From NCBI GenBank assembly GCA_017617525.1, contig JAFZWA010000006.1, positions 124,001-188,000 on the forward strand: a stretch of 64,000 nt of DNA, given 5' to 3'. Made by a program: the position numbers and the translations under genes. Source of the stretch: Clostridiales bacterium (GTDB lineage: Bacteria; Bacillota; Clostridia; Saccharofermentanales; Saccharofermentanaceae). Numbering within the stretch: position 1 is the first letter of the stretch; each line of letters opens with the position of its first letter. Below are positions 52,794 to 62,813 of the stretch, piece after piece. Under the pieces are notes generated by a model. The model did no database searches, was not told where the DNA came from, and saw only the letters and a program-made list of their open reading frames with translations.

Positions 52794-54689
52794 TTGGCAC
52801 GCAAGAAGCTCGGTGTATTCATGAGTGAGATCACCCAGTTCTTCCAGCAGGCCTGCGGCAAAGCGATCATTGATCTTGCTTCGCTTCGGGATATGGATGT
52901 TGTTGTGTTTGCCTCTTACGGTTCCTACACTTCTCCATATGGCCGAAACCTCCTTTCTGAGATCGGAAAGAAAAACATCATTCATCTTCCGGACTACTCT
53001 TCTCTGGATGCGATCATTGCCATGCCAAGCACTTTTGATATTGCAGGAATGGATGATGAGTTCTATGAACTCGTCTGTGAAAACGCCAAATGCCCCGTGA
53101 TCTGTCTTCAGACAGGAAGAGACGACTTCTATACGATCTCCATCGACAATCACGCTTCCATGTACCAGATGACGCGTCACTTCATTGACGAGCATCATTT
53201 CACTGATATCTGCTATATGTCAGGACCGTTCCAGGCCAAGGACTCTCCTGACCGCCTGCGTGGATTTGTTGACGCGATGAGAGATGGCGGTGTCGCGATG
53301 CAGCCGAACTCCATCTACGAAGGGAACTACTGGCGCAACCGCGGTCAGAAAGCCGTTGATTTCTTTATGCAGGAAAGGCGCTCCTATCCGCAGGCCATTA
53401 TCTGCGCAAACGACTATATGGCTCTTTCCATCTGTGATGAACTGAAAGAACGAGGAATACGAGTTCCTGAAGATGTCTGTGTATGCGGTTTTGACGGAAT
53501 CCAGGAAGGAAAAGACGCGATCCCTTCTCTTACCACTGTTCAGATCACACCGGAAAAGTACGCCGAAGCGGCTTTTCAGATCATTGACGATCTGAAAGCA
53601 GGAAAGAAAGTCGACAAGAAGATCACTTTGACTGATGAGATCTATTACCGCGCAAGCTGCGGATGCGGAAAGCAGTTCATCTGCGGCAACGTTGACGAGA
53701 TCTATCATTCGCTTGCCGAAAAAGAGTTCCTGCTTCGTGAATCCGGCCGTATCACAGCTGACTACCAGAACAATTTTGATATCGACACATGTCTTTCCGT
53801 CGCGAATTACTACTTCCATACGCTGGGCTGCGAACGCGGATTTATTTGCCTTTGCGATGATTCAGACGATCTCTTCTCTTCAGAAGAAGATACCGCTTTT
53901 TCCGAGAAAATGTTCCTGCTTCAGATAATGAACAAGAATGACCGTATGCACGGAGAAGCTCCCAATGAGCTTTTCCCGAGGAAAGACATTCTTCCGAAAG
54001 ATATCTTTGAGACCGAAGAACCCGGGATCTATATCGTTATCCCGCTCTTTTTCAAGAACAAAGATTACGGCTACATCGTATTGAATCCTCAGAAAGATCA
54101 ATGGCCGAATTCACTGACGATCACCTATGTCAGTGCTCTTTCCTCTTCGATCGAGAGCTGCTTCTATGAAAAGAAGTTCAGCGCGGTCAAAGAGATCACA
54201 AAGCTGTCCAGAACCGATGAGCTCACAGGTCTATACAACCGCCGCGGTTTTGAAAACGCGCTTCAGGATCTTCTTAAGAATACGCCCGATGATTACACGA
54301 TCAGCATTGCCAGCATCGATATGGATAACTTAAAGACCATAAACGATGTCTACGGTCACTCAGACGGTGACTTCGCGCTGGCTTCTATTTCACGAGTCCT
54401 TCAGGATTGTCTGAAAGAAAATGAATTCTGCGCGAGATTCGGCGGTGACGAATTCTCTGCTGTTCTGGTCGCCAAAGAAAAGTCACGCGCTCAGGAATAC
54501 ATAGACAAAGTCACTTCAGAACTGGAAAGAGTTTCCAAAGAATCCGGAAAACCATACTCCCTGCACGTCAGTATCGGCGCAAGCAGGCTCGCCGGAAGAG
54601 ACACCTCCAACATCGTTAACTGTATGAGAGAAGCTGACGAACAGATGTATCAGAAAAAGAGAGCGTATAAAAAGGAAGGAAACGAGTAA
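52794..54689 (+). CDS. cytosolic LacI-type sensor domain fused to GGDEF diguanylate cyclase
   Basis: A 631-residue protein without signal peptide or membrane segment. Residues about 1-290 are the periplasmic-binding-like ligand domain of LacI/GalR regulators (KLGVFMSEITQFFQQA, IDNHASMYQMTRHFID, ICANDYMALSICDELKERG, VCGFDG) but the DNA-binding helix-turn-helix is missing. A GAF-like middle part follows, then GGDEF (TDELTGLYNRRGFE near 478, ARFGGDEF near 547-554), which makes c-di-GMP. The inhibitory RxxD site before GGDEF reads KENE, so feedback inhibition is probably lost. Start is TTG at 52794, 9 nt after GGAGG; an ATG nine codons later lacks a site. Ligand unknown, perhaps a sugar. Confidence 0.88.
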   Translation: MARKKLGVFMSEITQFFQQACGKAIIDLASLRDMDVVVFASYGSYTSPYGRNLLSEIGKKNIIHLPDYSSLDAIIAMPSTFDIAGMDDEFYELVCENAKCPVICLQTGRDDFYTISIDNHASMYQMTRHFIDEHHFTDICYMSGPFQAKDSPDRLRGFVDAMRDGGVAMQPNSIYEGNYWRNRGQKAVDFFMQERRSYPQAIICANDYMALSICDELKERGIRVPEDVCVCGFDGIQEGKDAIPSLTTVQITPEKYAEAAFQIIDDLKAGKKVDKKITLTDEIYYRASCGCGKQFICGNVDEIYHSLAEKEFLLRESGRITADYQNNFDIDTCLSVANYYFHTLGCERGFICLCDDSDDLFSSEEDTAFSEKMFLLQIMNKNDRMHGEAPNELFPRKDILPKDIFETEEPGIYIVIPLFFKNKDYGYIVLNPQKDQWPNSLTITYVSALSSSIESCFYEKKFSAVKEITKLSRTDELTGLYNRRGFENALQDLLKNTPDDYTISIASIDMDNLKTINDVYGHSDGDFALASISRVLQDCLKENEFCARFGGDEFSAVLVAKEKSRAQEYIDKVTSELERVSKESGKPYSLHVSIGASRLAGRDTSNIVNCMREADEQMYQKKRAYKKEGNE

Positions 54690-54713
54690 ACCTCATTTCC
54701 TTCCCTCTTTTTT
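54674..54713. terminator. bidirectional terminator overlapping the end of the GGDEF gene
   Basis: GGAAGGAAA (54674-54682) pairs with TTTCCTTCC (54696-54704), extended by GAG/CTC inside, followed by a T-run on the plus strand; the minus strand also shows T5 after the stem. The first arm is within the last codons of the gene. Confidence 0.85.
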
Positions 54714-54729
54714 CCACCTCATATGTTTC

Positions 54730-55446
54730 TTACGGCAGATAACTCATTTCAATTGTATTTACAACGCCATCACAGAACGTGTACATATATGTTCTGTAAC
54801 CCATATATACTTCGGATGCCTGTTCATACGTCAAGATCTCATATTTCTGGCCGTTCGATTCAAATTCAGAAGATCTTGCAGGTTCACCTACTGAGTTGAT
54901 CAGATCATCCTTTGTGAAAAGCTCCGGGAAATTGTAGGTAACAGCACCATCCGGAAGTTCACGGATCGCGGAAAGATTGAAAGAAGAGATCACACAATCT
55001 TTAGCCGCAAGGTCCGCATCCGTAAAGTTGGCGACAGTCAATCCGACAGATCTATAAGGAATAACATCAAAACTAAAGCCGATATAGAAACTGGACTGTT
55101 TTTCTACGATCGTTTCGAAGTCGCTGTCGGAATTACTGAACGGAACGCCATCGTTGACCATATCGGAAAGCTTCGTTACGCCAAGCGTGTACTTCTTTCC
55201 GTTATAGAAAAAGCTCATATCATTAAAGTCGTTAAACTTATCCGATGTGCAGGTGCCTGTCGGTGTTCTCTGGGAAATCTCAGCGATAGTTGTTGTGGTG
55301 GTTGTTTCTTCCTCGGTATCTTCCTTCTCTTCTACACGTTCATCTTTATCATTCGACTTCTTGTCGGAAGACTTAGATGAGCAGGCAGACATACCAAGAA
55401 CGAGAACTATGCTCATAATGATGCTCATGATCCTTATTTTCTTCAT
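54730..55446 (-). CDS. secreted lipoprotein of unknown function
   Basis: A 238-residue protein with a signal peptide ending in MSAC (lipidated Cys22), a Lys/Asp/Glu/Thr-rich linker (about 25-60) and a folded part with FFYNGKKYTLGVTKLSDM and SSEFESNGQKYEILTYE. Family not recognised; the pattern of two related small domains suggests a surface-exposed binding protein. AAGGAG lies 8 nt before the ATG. Last gene of the minus-strand block that starts at the right edge. Confidence 0.75.
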   Translation of the reverse strand: MKKIRIMSIIMSIVLVLGMSACSSKSSDKKSNDKDERVEEKEDTEEETTTTTTIAEISQRTPTGTCTSDKFNDFNDMSFFYNGKKYTLGVTKLSDMVNDGVPFSNSDSDFETIVEKQSSFYIGFSFDVIPYRSVGLTVANFTDADLAAKDCVISSFNLSAIRELPDGAVTYNFPELFTKDDLINSVGEPARSSEFESNGQKYEILTYEQASEVYMGYRTYMYTFCDGVVNTIEMSYLP

Positions 55447-55493
55447 TTTCGTTTCTCCTTTTTCTTTTTTCTTTTCAGTTTCCTATACGTTTA

Positions 55494-56852
55494 TCAGTTT
55501 CTCATACTGTGGATCGGTGCCGGGATACGTCCGCCTCTGGAAATAAACGCTTCGGAAGAAGCTGTATTCACTTCCATGATCGGCGCGTATCCGAGAAGTC
55601 CGCCGAACTCGACCTGGTCGCCGACCTTCTTACCCGGGACAGGAATGACACGGACAGCCGTGGTCTTATTGTTAAATGTACCGAGAGCCATCTCATCGGC
55701 GATGATACCAGAGATCGTGGATGCCGGAGTATCACCCGGGATCGCGATCATATCAAGACCAACAGAGCAAACGCATGTCATCGCTTCGAGCTTTTCAAGA
55801 CGCAGGAAGCCTTTCTCGGCAACCTCGATCATGCCCTCGTCTTCGGATACCGGAATAAACGCGCCGGACAATCCTCCTACAAAAGAACTTGCCATTGTTC
55901 CGCCCTTCTTTACGGCGTCATTGAGCATCGCCAGAGCGGCTGTCGTTCCCCAAGCGCCACAGTGCTCAAGACCGAACTCTTCAAGGATACGGCCGACAGA
56001 GTCACCGACTGCCGGTGTCGGAGCAAGAGAAAGGTCGATGATACCGAACGGAACATTCAGTCTCTGGGAAGCTTCACGAGCAACGAGTTCACCGACACGT
56101 GTGATCTTAAACGCGGCCTTCTTGATCGTTTCGGCGACGACACCGAGGTCTTCTCCCTTAACTGTCTCAAGAGCTGCCTTGATAACACCCGGACCGGAAA
56201 TACCGACATTGATGACGCACTCCGGCTCACCGGGGCCGAGGAACGCGCCCGCCATGAACGGGTTATCTTCCGGAGCATTCGCGAAAACAACAAGTTTCGC
56301 GCAGCCCAGAGCGTCTCTGTCTTTCGTCGCTTCCGCTGTCTTTTTGATGATCTCACCCATATCTCTTACGGCATCCATATTGATGCCGGAACGAGTAGAC
56401 GCGAGATTGATCGAAGAGCAGACATTATCCGTAACGGAAAGAGCTTCCGGGATCGAGTCGATCAGGCGCTTATCGGAGATGGTATATCCTTTCTGTACCA
56501 TAGCGGAGAATCCGCCGATAAAGTTAACGCCGCACTCTTTTGCTGCCTTATCGAGAGTTTTCGCGAACATCGTATAATCCTTCGCGCCGGAAGCCGCGGC
56601 AACGATGGAGATCGGTGTTACGGAAATACGCTTATTTACGATCGGTACTCTGTACTTTTCAGTGATCTCCTCACCTACTTTCACCAGATCCTTGGCATAG
56701 CGTGTGATCTTATCGTAGATCTTCTGGCAGGACTTCTCCGGCGTATCTGCCGCGCAATCCATCAGATTGATACCCATGGTGATCGTGCGAACGTCCAGAT
56801 GCTGTTCCTGGAACATGCGGACGGTTTCTAAAACTTCAAAATCAGTAATCAT
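55494..56852 (-). CDS. UPF0210 (DUF711/PFL-like) family protein
   Basis: A 452-residue protein of the UPF0210/DUF711 family, recognised from [45 protein letters not shown] and [34 protein letters not shown]. It is distantly like pyruvate formate-lyase folds but lacks an obvious glycyl-radical motif; no reaction is known. It follows the ACT protein by 53 nt, a pairing that is conserved across many bacteria. Ribosome site is weak (AGG). Confidence 0.9.
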   Translation of the reverse strand: MITDFEVLETVRMFQEQHLDVRTITMGINLMDCAADTPEKSCQKIYDKITRYAKDLVKVGEEITEKYRVPIVNKRISVTPISIVAAASGAKDYTMFAKTLDKAAKECGVNFIGGFSAMVQKGYTISDKRLIDSIPEALSVTDNVCSSINLASTRSGINMDAVRDMGEIIKKTAEATKDRDALGCAKLVVFANAPEDNPFMAGAFLGPGEPECVINVGISGPGVIKAALETVKGEDLGVVAETIKKAAFKITRVGELVAREASQRLNVPFGIIDLSLAPTPAVGDSVGRILEEFGLEHCGAWGTTAALAMLNDAVKKGGTMASSFVGGLSGAFIPVSEDEGMIEVAEKGFLRLEKLEAMTCVCSVGLDMIAIPGDTPASTISGIIADEMALGTFNNKTTAVRVIPVPGKKVGDQVEFGGLLGYAPIMEVNTASSEAFISRGGRIPAPIHSMRN

Positions 56853-56905
56853 ATATAAACCTGCGATTCATTTAATTTTCGGATTGATCTACCAAAAAAG
56901 AAAGA

Positions 56906-57196
56906 TCAGATACGGTGCATAGCGTAGAAAAGATCCGTGTGCTGGATACGGATGGATACGCCGATCTCTTCACCGACTTTATCGAGCTTATCGGAAAGCA
57001 CCTTCATGTCGGACTTTGCTGTCTTCAGATCAACAAGCATGATCATGGTGAAGATGTCATCTAAGATCGTTTGTGTGATGTCATTGATATTTACGCCTTC
57101 CTCAGCAAGAAGCGCCGAGATCTTCGCGATGATACCTACCGCGTCGCATCCAACGACTGTAATGACCGCCTTATTCTTATCTTTTTCAGTACTCAT
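56906..57196 (-). CDS. UPF0237 ACT-domain protein
   Basis: A 96-residue single ACT domain (AVITVVGCDAVGIIAKISALLAEEGVNINDI is the typical opening, here residues about 9-39), UPF0237 type. Probably binds a small metabolite and regulates or partners the UPF0210 protein encoded just downstream. AAGGAG lies 9 nt before the ATG. Confidence 0.92.
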   Translation of the reverse strand: MSTEKDKNKAVITVVGCDAVGIIAKISALLAEEGVNINDITQTILDDIFTMIMLVDLKTAKSDMKVLSDKLDKVGEEIGVSIRIQHTDLFYAMHRI

Positions 57197-57258
57197 AGTG
57201 TGTTTCTCCTTTTACTTTTTATCATCAGGAGGGTCTCCCCTCTTTGGTGCGAAATTGA

Positions 57259-57993
57259 TCAGATACGATAGGTCTTATTGATCTGAGCGAGCTCGAAATC
57301 CCAGTCTCCGCAGGCTCTTGCCTCGAGTTCCACATCCTCTCTGTCATAGAACGGAACGAGGTGGGAAAGGATCGTCTTTTTCACGCGAAGCGCTTTTGCA
57401 CAGGAATAACATTCCTTCGGTGTTAAGTGAAGCATATTCGGACGTCTGGCCGCTTCGATCTCGCCGCAGTCCATGATCGCCAGATCCGCGTCATCGAGAT
57501 ATCCGGCAAACAGCGAATCGACGGAAGCGTCCGCCGTATAAACAAACACTTTGCCTTCGTGCTCGACACGGATGCCGTAGCATTCGACCGGATGATTGGT
57601 TCTGAAGAATCTTGCCTTTGCGCCGAAAAGCGGCAGCTCGGACTCATGTCCGATATAGCCGATCTTATATCCCCAGTCATTAGTAAGAGAATTGATCACG
57701 CCTTCAGGTGTCTTCGGAGCGAAGATCGGGACATTCTTGAATTCCATGCCGTGCTTGGTATTCATGTCGATGGCATAGCGCATCACCATAAGGTCACTGT
57801 AATGATCGGCATGAAGATGCGTGATCAGGATCGCGTCCAGACCATTCAGCGGCACATGAAGCTGAAGATTGGAAAAAACACCGCTTCCGCAATCGATCAG
57901 GACTTTCTTGTCATTGATCGTCAGAAGATATCCCGAAGCCGCCTGACCGGGGCCCGGATAACCGCCGCTGCATCCTAAGATCGTAACTTCCAT
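57259..57993 (-). CDS. MBL-fold hydrolase, YhfI/RNase Z-like type
   Basis: A 244-residue metallo-beta-lactamase-fold protein of the RNase Z/PhnP-like branch: LGCSGGYPGPGQAASGYLL, the metal motif THLHADHYSD, the Asp in YTADASVDS and the last His in ILSHLVPFYD. Lacks the long exosite arm of true tRNase Z, so it is more likely a phosphodiesterase-like hydrolase of unknown substrate. AAAGGA lies 10 nt before the ATG; a possible extended -10 (TGGTAAAAT) lies in the 50-nt gap before it. Confidence 0.85.
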   Translation of the reverse strand: MEVTILGCSGGYPGPGQAASGYLLTINDKKVLIDCGSGVFSNLQLHVPLNGLDAILITHLHADHYSDLMVMRYAIDMNTKHGMEFKNVPIFAPKTPEGVINSLTNDWGYKIGYIGHESELPLFGAKARFFRTNHPVECYGIRVEHEGKVFVYTADASVDSLFAGYLDDADLAIMDCGEIEAARRPNMLHLTPKECYSCAKALRVKKTILSHLVPFYDREDVELEARACGDWDFELAQINKTYRI

Positions 57994-58043
57994 GAGATTC
58001 GTGTCCTTTACTTATAAACTGGCACGTCTATTTTACCATATCC

Positions 58044-59651
58044 TTAAGAGAATAGCTTATCTAAAAGCACTTCCGCTTGGCGGATGCCGTCGATCGCGGA
58101 GCTCATGATGCCTCCCGCGTAGCCTGCGCCTTCGCCTGTCGGATAGATGCCCGAAACGCTGATACTTTCGCCGGTTTCGGATCTTCTGATTCGAACCGGA
58201 GAAGAACTTCTCGTCTCAACCGCCGTCAAGACCGCGTCCGGATCGTTAAAACCTCTGATCTTTTTGTCCAGTTGAGCAAGGCCTTCATCAAGAGTCTTTG
58301 CGACTTCCAGAGGAAGGATGTCCCAGAGGTTACTCATCGTGACTCCCGGCTTATAAGATGGTGTTACCTTACCCCACTTCTCGGTCTTTTTATGTTCATG
58401 GAAATCACCGACTCTCTGTGCCGGCGCGAAATAGTCTTTCTCACCTTTGGAATAGGCCTTCTTCTCAAGTTCCTGCTGAAACAGGATCCCCGCGTTCCAG
58501 TCCGAACCTCCGAAGTCATTCTCATCCACACCAACAAGCATGGCGGAATTGGCGTTTTCCTTATCACGCGCGTATTCGCTCATTCCGTTTGTAACGACAC
58601 CATTCTCTTCAGAAGATCCGCAAACGACTTCCCCACCCGGACACATGCAGAAAGAATAGAGTTTTCTGCCCGTGGATGTCGCTGTAACGACCTTATAGTT
58701 CGCAGGACGAAGGATCTCATTCTGATACATTTCACCGAACTGGGATCTGTCGATATCCTCCTGCAGATGCTCGATTCGAACGCCGACCGCAAACGGCTTC
58801 ATTTCAATATTCACGCCCTTTTCAGCCAACATATAAAACGTATCTCTCGCGCTGTGTCCGATTGCGAGAACCAAAGCGTCACATGGGATCTTCACGGAAT
58901 CCTCGCCGCTAAAAGAAGCGCAATGCGTGATCGAAACGAGCTTTCCGTCGACGACTTCTATATCGCAGAGTTTCCTCTCGAAAAGAACCTTTACACCGCG
59001 CTTTACCAGATCCTCGCGCATATTCCTTATGACCTTTCGAAGATAATCCGTTCCGATGTGCGGGTGAGACTCATATAGGATCGACTTCGGCGCGCCGTAT
59101 TTCACAAATGTGCGAAGGACCAGATCTCTTCTTGGATCGGAAACACCACTGAAAAGCTTACCGTCGGAAAATGTACCCGCGCCACCTTCTCCGAACTGTA
59201 CATTCGAACAGATATCCAGCATGCCGTCTTTCTTCAGGCGCTCGATATCGGTAGTTCTGCTGTCCACATCTCTTCCTCTTTCCAGAAGGATCGGCTGAAG
59301 GCCGGAAGAAGAAAGCGTCGCAGCCGCAAAAAGACCCGCGGGGCCGGACCCGCAGACGACGACACGTTTACCGGACATGTCCCCTTCACTCTTTGGCGCA
59401 AAAAGGCACGGATCTTCGATCTCATCACGAAAATCGGTATCCTGAAAACGCGCGGTCAGTACAACGCGGATATCATTCTTATGTCTGGCGTCGATCGACT
59501 TTTTCAGAAAGCAGCAGTATTTCGGAAGTCTCTTATGAGATTTCTTTTCAAAATACGCGCGCACATCACGATGATCCGTATAAGCCGAATCGCTTTTCGG
59601 GAACTTTTCGTAAACAGATAACGGGATCGACAGCTGAATATCAGTCTGCAT
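58044..59651 (-). CDS. FAD-dependent dehydrogenase, COG2509 type
   Basis: A 535-residue flavoprotein. About 90 N-terminal residues precede the FAD-binding Rossmann motif VVVCGSGPAGLFAAATL; further landmarks are NVQFGEGGAGTFSDGKL, LVLAIGHSARDTFYML and the C-terminal YPTGEGAGYAGGIMSSAIDG. The COG2509 family has no settled substrate. ATG at 59651 follows AGGTGA by 5 nt and overlaps the end of the preceding flavoprotein gene by 11 nt; a start 19 codons upstream is rejected. Confidence 0.88.
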   Translation of the reverse strand: MQTDIQLSIPLSVYEKFPKSDSAYTDHRDVRAYFEKKSHKRLPKYCCFLKKSIDARHKNDIRVVLTARFQDTDFRDEIEDPCLFAPKSEGDMSGKRVVVCGSGPAGLFAAATLSSSGLQPILLERGRDVDSRTTDIERLKKDGMLDICSNVQFGEGGAGTFSDGKLFSGVSDPRRDLVLRTFVKYGAPKSILYESHPHIGTDYLRKVIRNMREDLVKRGVKVLFERKLCDIEVVDGKLVSITHCASFSGEDSVKIPCDALVLAIGHSARDTFYMLAEKGVNIEMKPFAVGVRIEHLQEDIDRSQFGEMYQNEILRPANYKVVTATSTGRKLYSFCMCPGGEVVCGSSEENGVVTNGMSEYARDKENANSAMLVGVDENDFGGSDWNAGILFQQELEKKAYSKGEKDYFAPAQRVGDFHEHKKTEKWGKVTPSYKPGVTMSNLWDILPLEVAKTLDEGLAQLDKKIRGFNDPDAVLTAVETRSSSPVRIRRSETGESISVSGIYPTGEGAGYAGGIMSSAIDGIRQAEVLLDKLFS

Positions 59652-60939
59652 CGATCTCACCTGCCTTTTCCGAAGCGCAGGAACTGCCGGCAAGAATACC
59701 GGACGCAAACGCCCAGGTCAGGTTGTATCCGCCGCAGTCACCATCAACATCAAGGACCTCACCGCAGGCATAAAGACCGGAAACCAGATCGGATTCCATC
59801 GTATCCGCGGAAAACTCCTCACAGTCCGCGCCGCCGATCGTGGTCTGCGCGAATTCAAGAGATTTGGTTCCGAGGACTCTGAATTCCCAGGAGCGAAGAG
59901 TTCCGATGATCTTGTCGATGTCCTGATCGGAAAGCGACAGGATCGGCATGGAAAGAGGTCTGTCGAGCGCTGATTTCACGATCATCGAACCGATCTTCTG
60001 CGGAAGAATCGAAAGAAGGACCTGATCGAGTGATCGGGATCCGAAGTTTTCTCTTCTGGAAGCAATCTCAACACGGATATTGGAAAGCATCTCCTCATCA
60101 AAGAGACGCAGGCACACCTTCATCGGAACCGTCAGGCGGTCCTTTCGGATACGTCTTGCGACTTCTCCGGAAACCTGAAGTACAGCGGGTCCGGAAAGTC
60201 CGTAATCCGTGAAAAGCACTTCTCCATAATGTCCCGCGACAACATCGCCATCCGCGACAAGCGTCAGATCAGCATCCAGACGAAGCCCGGAAAGTGCTTT
60301 TGTAATAGAATTCTCAGTTTCGAGCTGAACGATGGACGGCTTGGGTGCATAGACTTTATGTCCCAATGTCGAAAGCCACTTATATCCGTCACCGGTCGTT
60401 CCGAGATTCGGAGCGCAGGCGCCGCCACACGCAACGATGACCTTGCGGGCCGAATAAGATGTACCATCTTCACTTTCAACACGGAATAGATCATCCTTTT
60501 TGATCGAAGCCACAGATGCGTCAGAGATGACTTCAATCGAATTCTCTTCCAGCGCGTAGCGGAAAGCGTCAACGACCGACGCCGCGGTCTTGCTCATCGG
60601 AAAGAGCTTGTTCCCCTCTGATGTCGTTACGATGCCGATATCAGATAAAAACGAAAGAACGTCCTGCTGGGACACATGAGAAAAAACCATCTTTGGATAG
60701 TCTTCACGACGGCTGTGGAAATGAGCAAGAGACATTTCTTTATTGGAAAGATTGCATCGGCCGTTTCCCGTCGCCAGGACTTTTTTCCCGACGCGGTCAT
60801 TCTTTTCGAGGAGAATGACATGACCTTTTTCGAGGCCCATGGCCTTTCTTTCCTTCTGAAAAGCAATGGCCGCGCTCATGCCGGACGCACCTGCGCCGAC
60901 GATCAGAAGGTCATAGATTTTTCCGTCATTCCCGCTCAT
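59641..60939 (-). CDS. FAD-dependent oxidoreductase, HI0933/BaiN-like
   Basis: A 432-residue flavoprotein of the HI0933 (YhiN/BaiN) family: LLIVGAGASGMSAAIAF at the N terminus, GNGRCNLSN, VIVACGGACAPNLGTTGDGY and the C-terminal GLYACGEVLDVDGDCGGYNLTW are family signatures. BaiN of gut Clostridia acts on bile-acid intermediates, but most members are of unknown function, so that role should not be assumed. ATG at 60939 has GAGGA 5 nt upstream and overlaps the CYTH gene end. Part of a coupled trio CYTH-HI0933-COG2509. Confidence 0.9.
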   Translation of the reverse strand: MSGNDGKIYDLLIVGAGASGMSAAIAFQKERKAMGLEKGHVILLEKNDRVGKKVLATGNGRCNLSNKEMSLAHFHSRREDYPKMVFSHVSQQDVLSFLSDIGIVTTSEGNKLFPMSKTAASVVDAFRYALEENSIEVISDASVASIKKDDLFRVESEDGTSYSARKVIVACGGACAPNLGTTGDGYKWLSTLGHKVYAPKPSIVQLETENSITKALSGLRLDADLTLVADGDVVAGHYGEVLFTDYGLSGPAVLQVSGEVARRIRKDRLTVPMKVCLRLFDEEMLSNIRVEIASRRENFGSRSLDQVLLSILPQKIGSMIVKSALDRPLSMPILSLSDQDIDKIIGTLRSWEFRVLGTKSLEFAQTTIGGADCEEFSADTMESDLVSGLYACGEVLDVDGDCGGYNLTWAFASGILAGSSCASEKAGEIDAD

Positions 60940-60940
60940 A

Positions 60941-61609
60941 TTATTCCTCATTCATCAGCTGAAGACATCTTGCGAGTTTTGAGATCGCCAATGGCTCGCA
61001 ATCGGTATTTGCACTTACTAAGGCTCCGAGTTTCGTAACGGATTCGACATCCCCGGAGATCAGCTCGATCTCCATTTCACAGATCGGAAGGCTCTTTCCC
61101 GCGCCGAAGCAGTCTCCTGTATCGAGGCAGATCTCAAGTGTACTTCCTTCAAAAACGGCTGTGATCACATGACGAGTAAATGCCGTCTTCGACAACGTCA
61201 CCAGCTCTTTTCCCTTAAGAGGAACAAGCGTTGCGGCAAGGACCTCAAAAGGATCCTCGGCGTTTTTCGATGCGGAAAGAAAGAAATCGATATCAAACTC
61301 ATCTCTTTCGGTCTCAATATTCCACTCACAACGGCTCGTAAGACCGGAAAGGAGATTCGGATCGAGATCTTTTGAAAGCGCGACAGGGCAGGTCTTTACG
61401 GTATGAATATAGTTCTCGCCGTCCACATGACGGATCCGGATCGTTGTTCTCGTATCTCGTAAAGCACGATCAGACGTGTCCAGATAGCGGTTTTCAAAAA
61501 CAGAAGTCTTTTCGGATAAGATATCGACAGAATCAAGAAACCACGGAGCTTCACTTGCGGCATACAGGGCTTCCCGGCTTTGAAAAGAAAGCTTCAACTC
61601 AGTTTCCAT
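60941..61609 (-). CDS. CYTH domain phosphatase-like protein
   Basis: A 222-residue CYTH (triphosphate tunnel) protein. The N-terminal ExExK motif is METELKLSF; further charged strands RIRHVDGENYIHTVKT, EWNIETERDEFD and LEICLDTGDC...EMEIELISG line the tunnel. The family hydrolyses inorganic triphosphate, thiamine triphosphate or makes cyclic AMP; which one applies here cannot be told. GGAGG lies 5 nt before the ATG. No CHAD domain. Confidence 0.88.
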   Translation of the reverse strand: METELKLSFQSREALYAASEAPWFLDSVDILSEKTSVFENRYLDTSDRALRDTRTTIRIRHVDGENYIHTVKTCPVALSKDLDPNLLSGLTSRCEWNIETERDEFDIDFFLSASKNAEDPFEVLAATLVPLKGKELVTLSKTAFTRHVITAVFEGSTLEICLDTGDCFGAGKSLPICEMEIELISGDVESVTKLGALVSANTDCEPLAISKLARCLQLMNEE

Positions 61610-61624
61610 ACCGCCCTCCGATGA

Positions 61625-62800
61625 TCAGATGGTGATCTCTCGAACACCCGCGTTCGTAACTACACAGACGTTTTTCGTTCCGAAGAACGCGATCCTCAAA
61701 ACAGGCTCATCAATAACGATCGAAGAAGTCACTTTCGCGGAAGAAAGATCGATAAGAAAAACATTCTCATCCACGGCGAAAAGCGCCATCGATCCCGAAA
61801 CATCGAAGTTCAGTACATCATTTCCGAGGGACACTTCACCGATCTTGGTGCCGTTACTGTTAAAAGACGCGAGACGGAACGGCTGATCGATACCGTCGGA
61901 ATATACGACGGCATAGCCTCCGTCATAGGACAGCATACCGGAAACGCACGGGAATCCCGGAGTAACGGTATTGCACTCACCGTTTCCGGCAATCGCAACA
62001 TCGCTGATTCCGGCGATCGCGACTTTATCGTTGCTCATATATGCCAGGATCGGCATGATATCCGAGCTGATCGGCGTATAATAAGCATATTCGGAAGGAC
62101 GAGCGGTAGTTCTGTCCTTTGGAATGGAGAACTGCTTCATGTGCGGGATCATCTGAGATCCGTCCGTATCAACAAGAGAAACACTCAGTGTACTCTCATC
62201 CGGTGAAAAAGCCAGAGAAAGCGGATATCCGGACTCATAGGAAGACCATTTCGCGAGGAAGGTGCTGTCCTTTTCCATGATGTACACACTGCCGAAAGAG
62301 TCAGTTTCATCGATAATGACCGCGGAAAGTCCGGAAGGCGCAAGCGCGACATTACCGATCTTACCTGTCATATGTGTCTTATAGATCATGCCCTCTTCTG
62401 AAAAGAGCGCGCAGAGGAATCCTTCCGTATCGGCAACCATGGCATAAGGGCCGTTCTGAATGCAGATCGGACTTGTCGTCTCAAGATCCACACTGTAGAT
62501 CTCATTTCCGGAAATGGAAAGATAAGCGACTCGCTTATTCGATACTTTCAGAAGACCGCTCTGGAACGGATAAAGCTGCTGGGCTTCCGAATACTCGCAG
62601 TCAAAACCGGCGATCGCGGAAAGACGGAGCTGTTCCTTCGCGCCATCCTTGGCGGCAATGTGATTTCGCATCATATAGACCAGTATGATCGTAACCACGG
62701 CCAGGATAATGCAAAGCGCAACCAGAAGCGGAGTTGAATACTTATGACTCAACTTCGCTTTCTTCGGTTTCTGTTGAATTCTATTTGCTTTTTCAGGCAT
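61625..62800 (-). CDS. DUF5711 family membrane-anchored beta-propeller protein
   Basis: A protein of about 391 residues: basic cytosolic N terminus, membrane anchor at about 25-45, then repeated beta strands (VAYLSISGNEIYSVDLETTS, LAFSPDESTLSVSLVDTDG, LSYDGGYAVVYSDG, FLIDLSSAKVTSSIVI) typical of a propeller. I place it in DUF5711, a clostridial family of unknown function. Start is uncertain: ATG at 62800 or one at 62833 that overlaps the DUF4340 gene by 20 nt; neither has a good ribosome site. Confidence 0.75.
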   Translation of the reverse strand: MPEKANRIQQKPKKAKLSHKYSTPLLVALCIILAVVTIILVYMMRNHIAAKDGAKEQLRLSAIAGFDCEYSEAQQLYPFQSGLLKVSNKRVAYLSISGNEIYSVDLETTSPICIQNGPYAMVADTEGFLCALFSEEGMIYKTHMTGKIGNVALAPSGLSAVIIDETDSFGSVYIMEKDSTFLAKWSSYESGYPLSLAFSPDESTLSVSLVDTDGSQMIPHMKQFSIPKDRTTARPSEYAYYTPISSDIMPILAYMSNDKVAIAGISDVAIAGNGECNTVTPGFPCVSGMLSYDGGYAVVYSDGIDQPFRLASFNSNGTKIGEVSLGNDVLNFDVSGSMALFAVDENVFLIDLSSAKVTSSIVIDEPVLRIAFFGTKNVCVVTNAGVREITI

Positions 62801-62813
62801 CTCTTCTACTCTT

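Noticed and set aside
59641-60939. BaiN function (bile-acid dehydroxylation) for the HI0933-like flavoprotein.
   Set aside because: Most members of this family are not bile-acid enzymes and no other bai gene is near.
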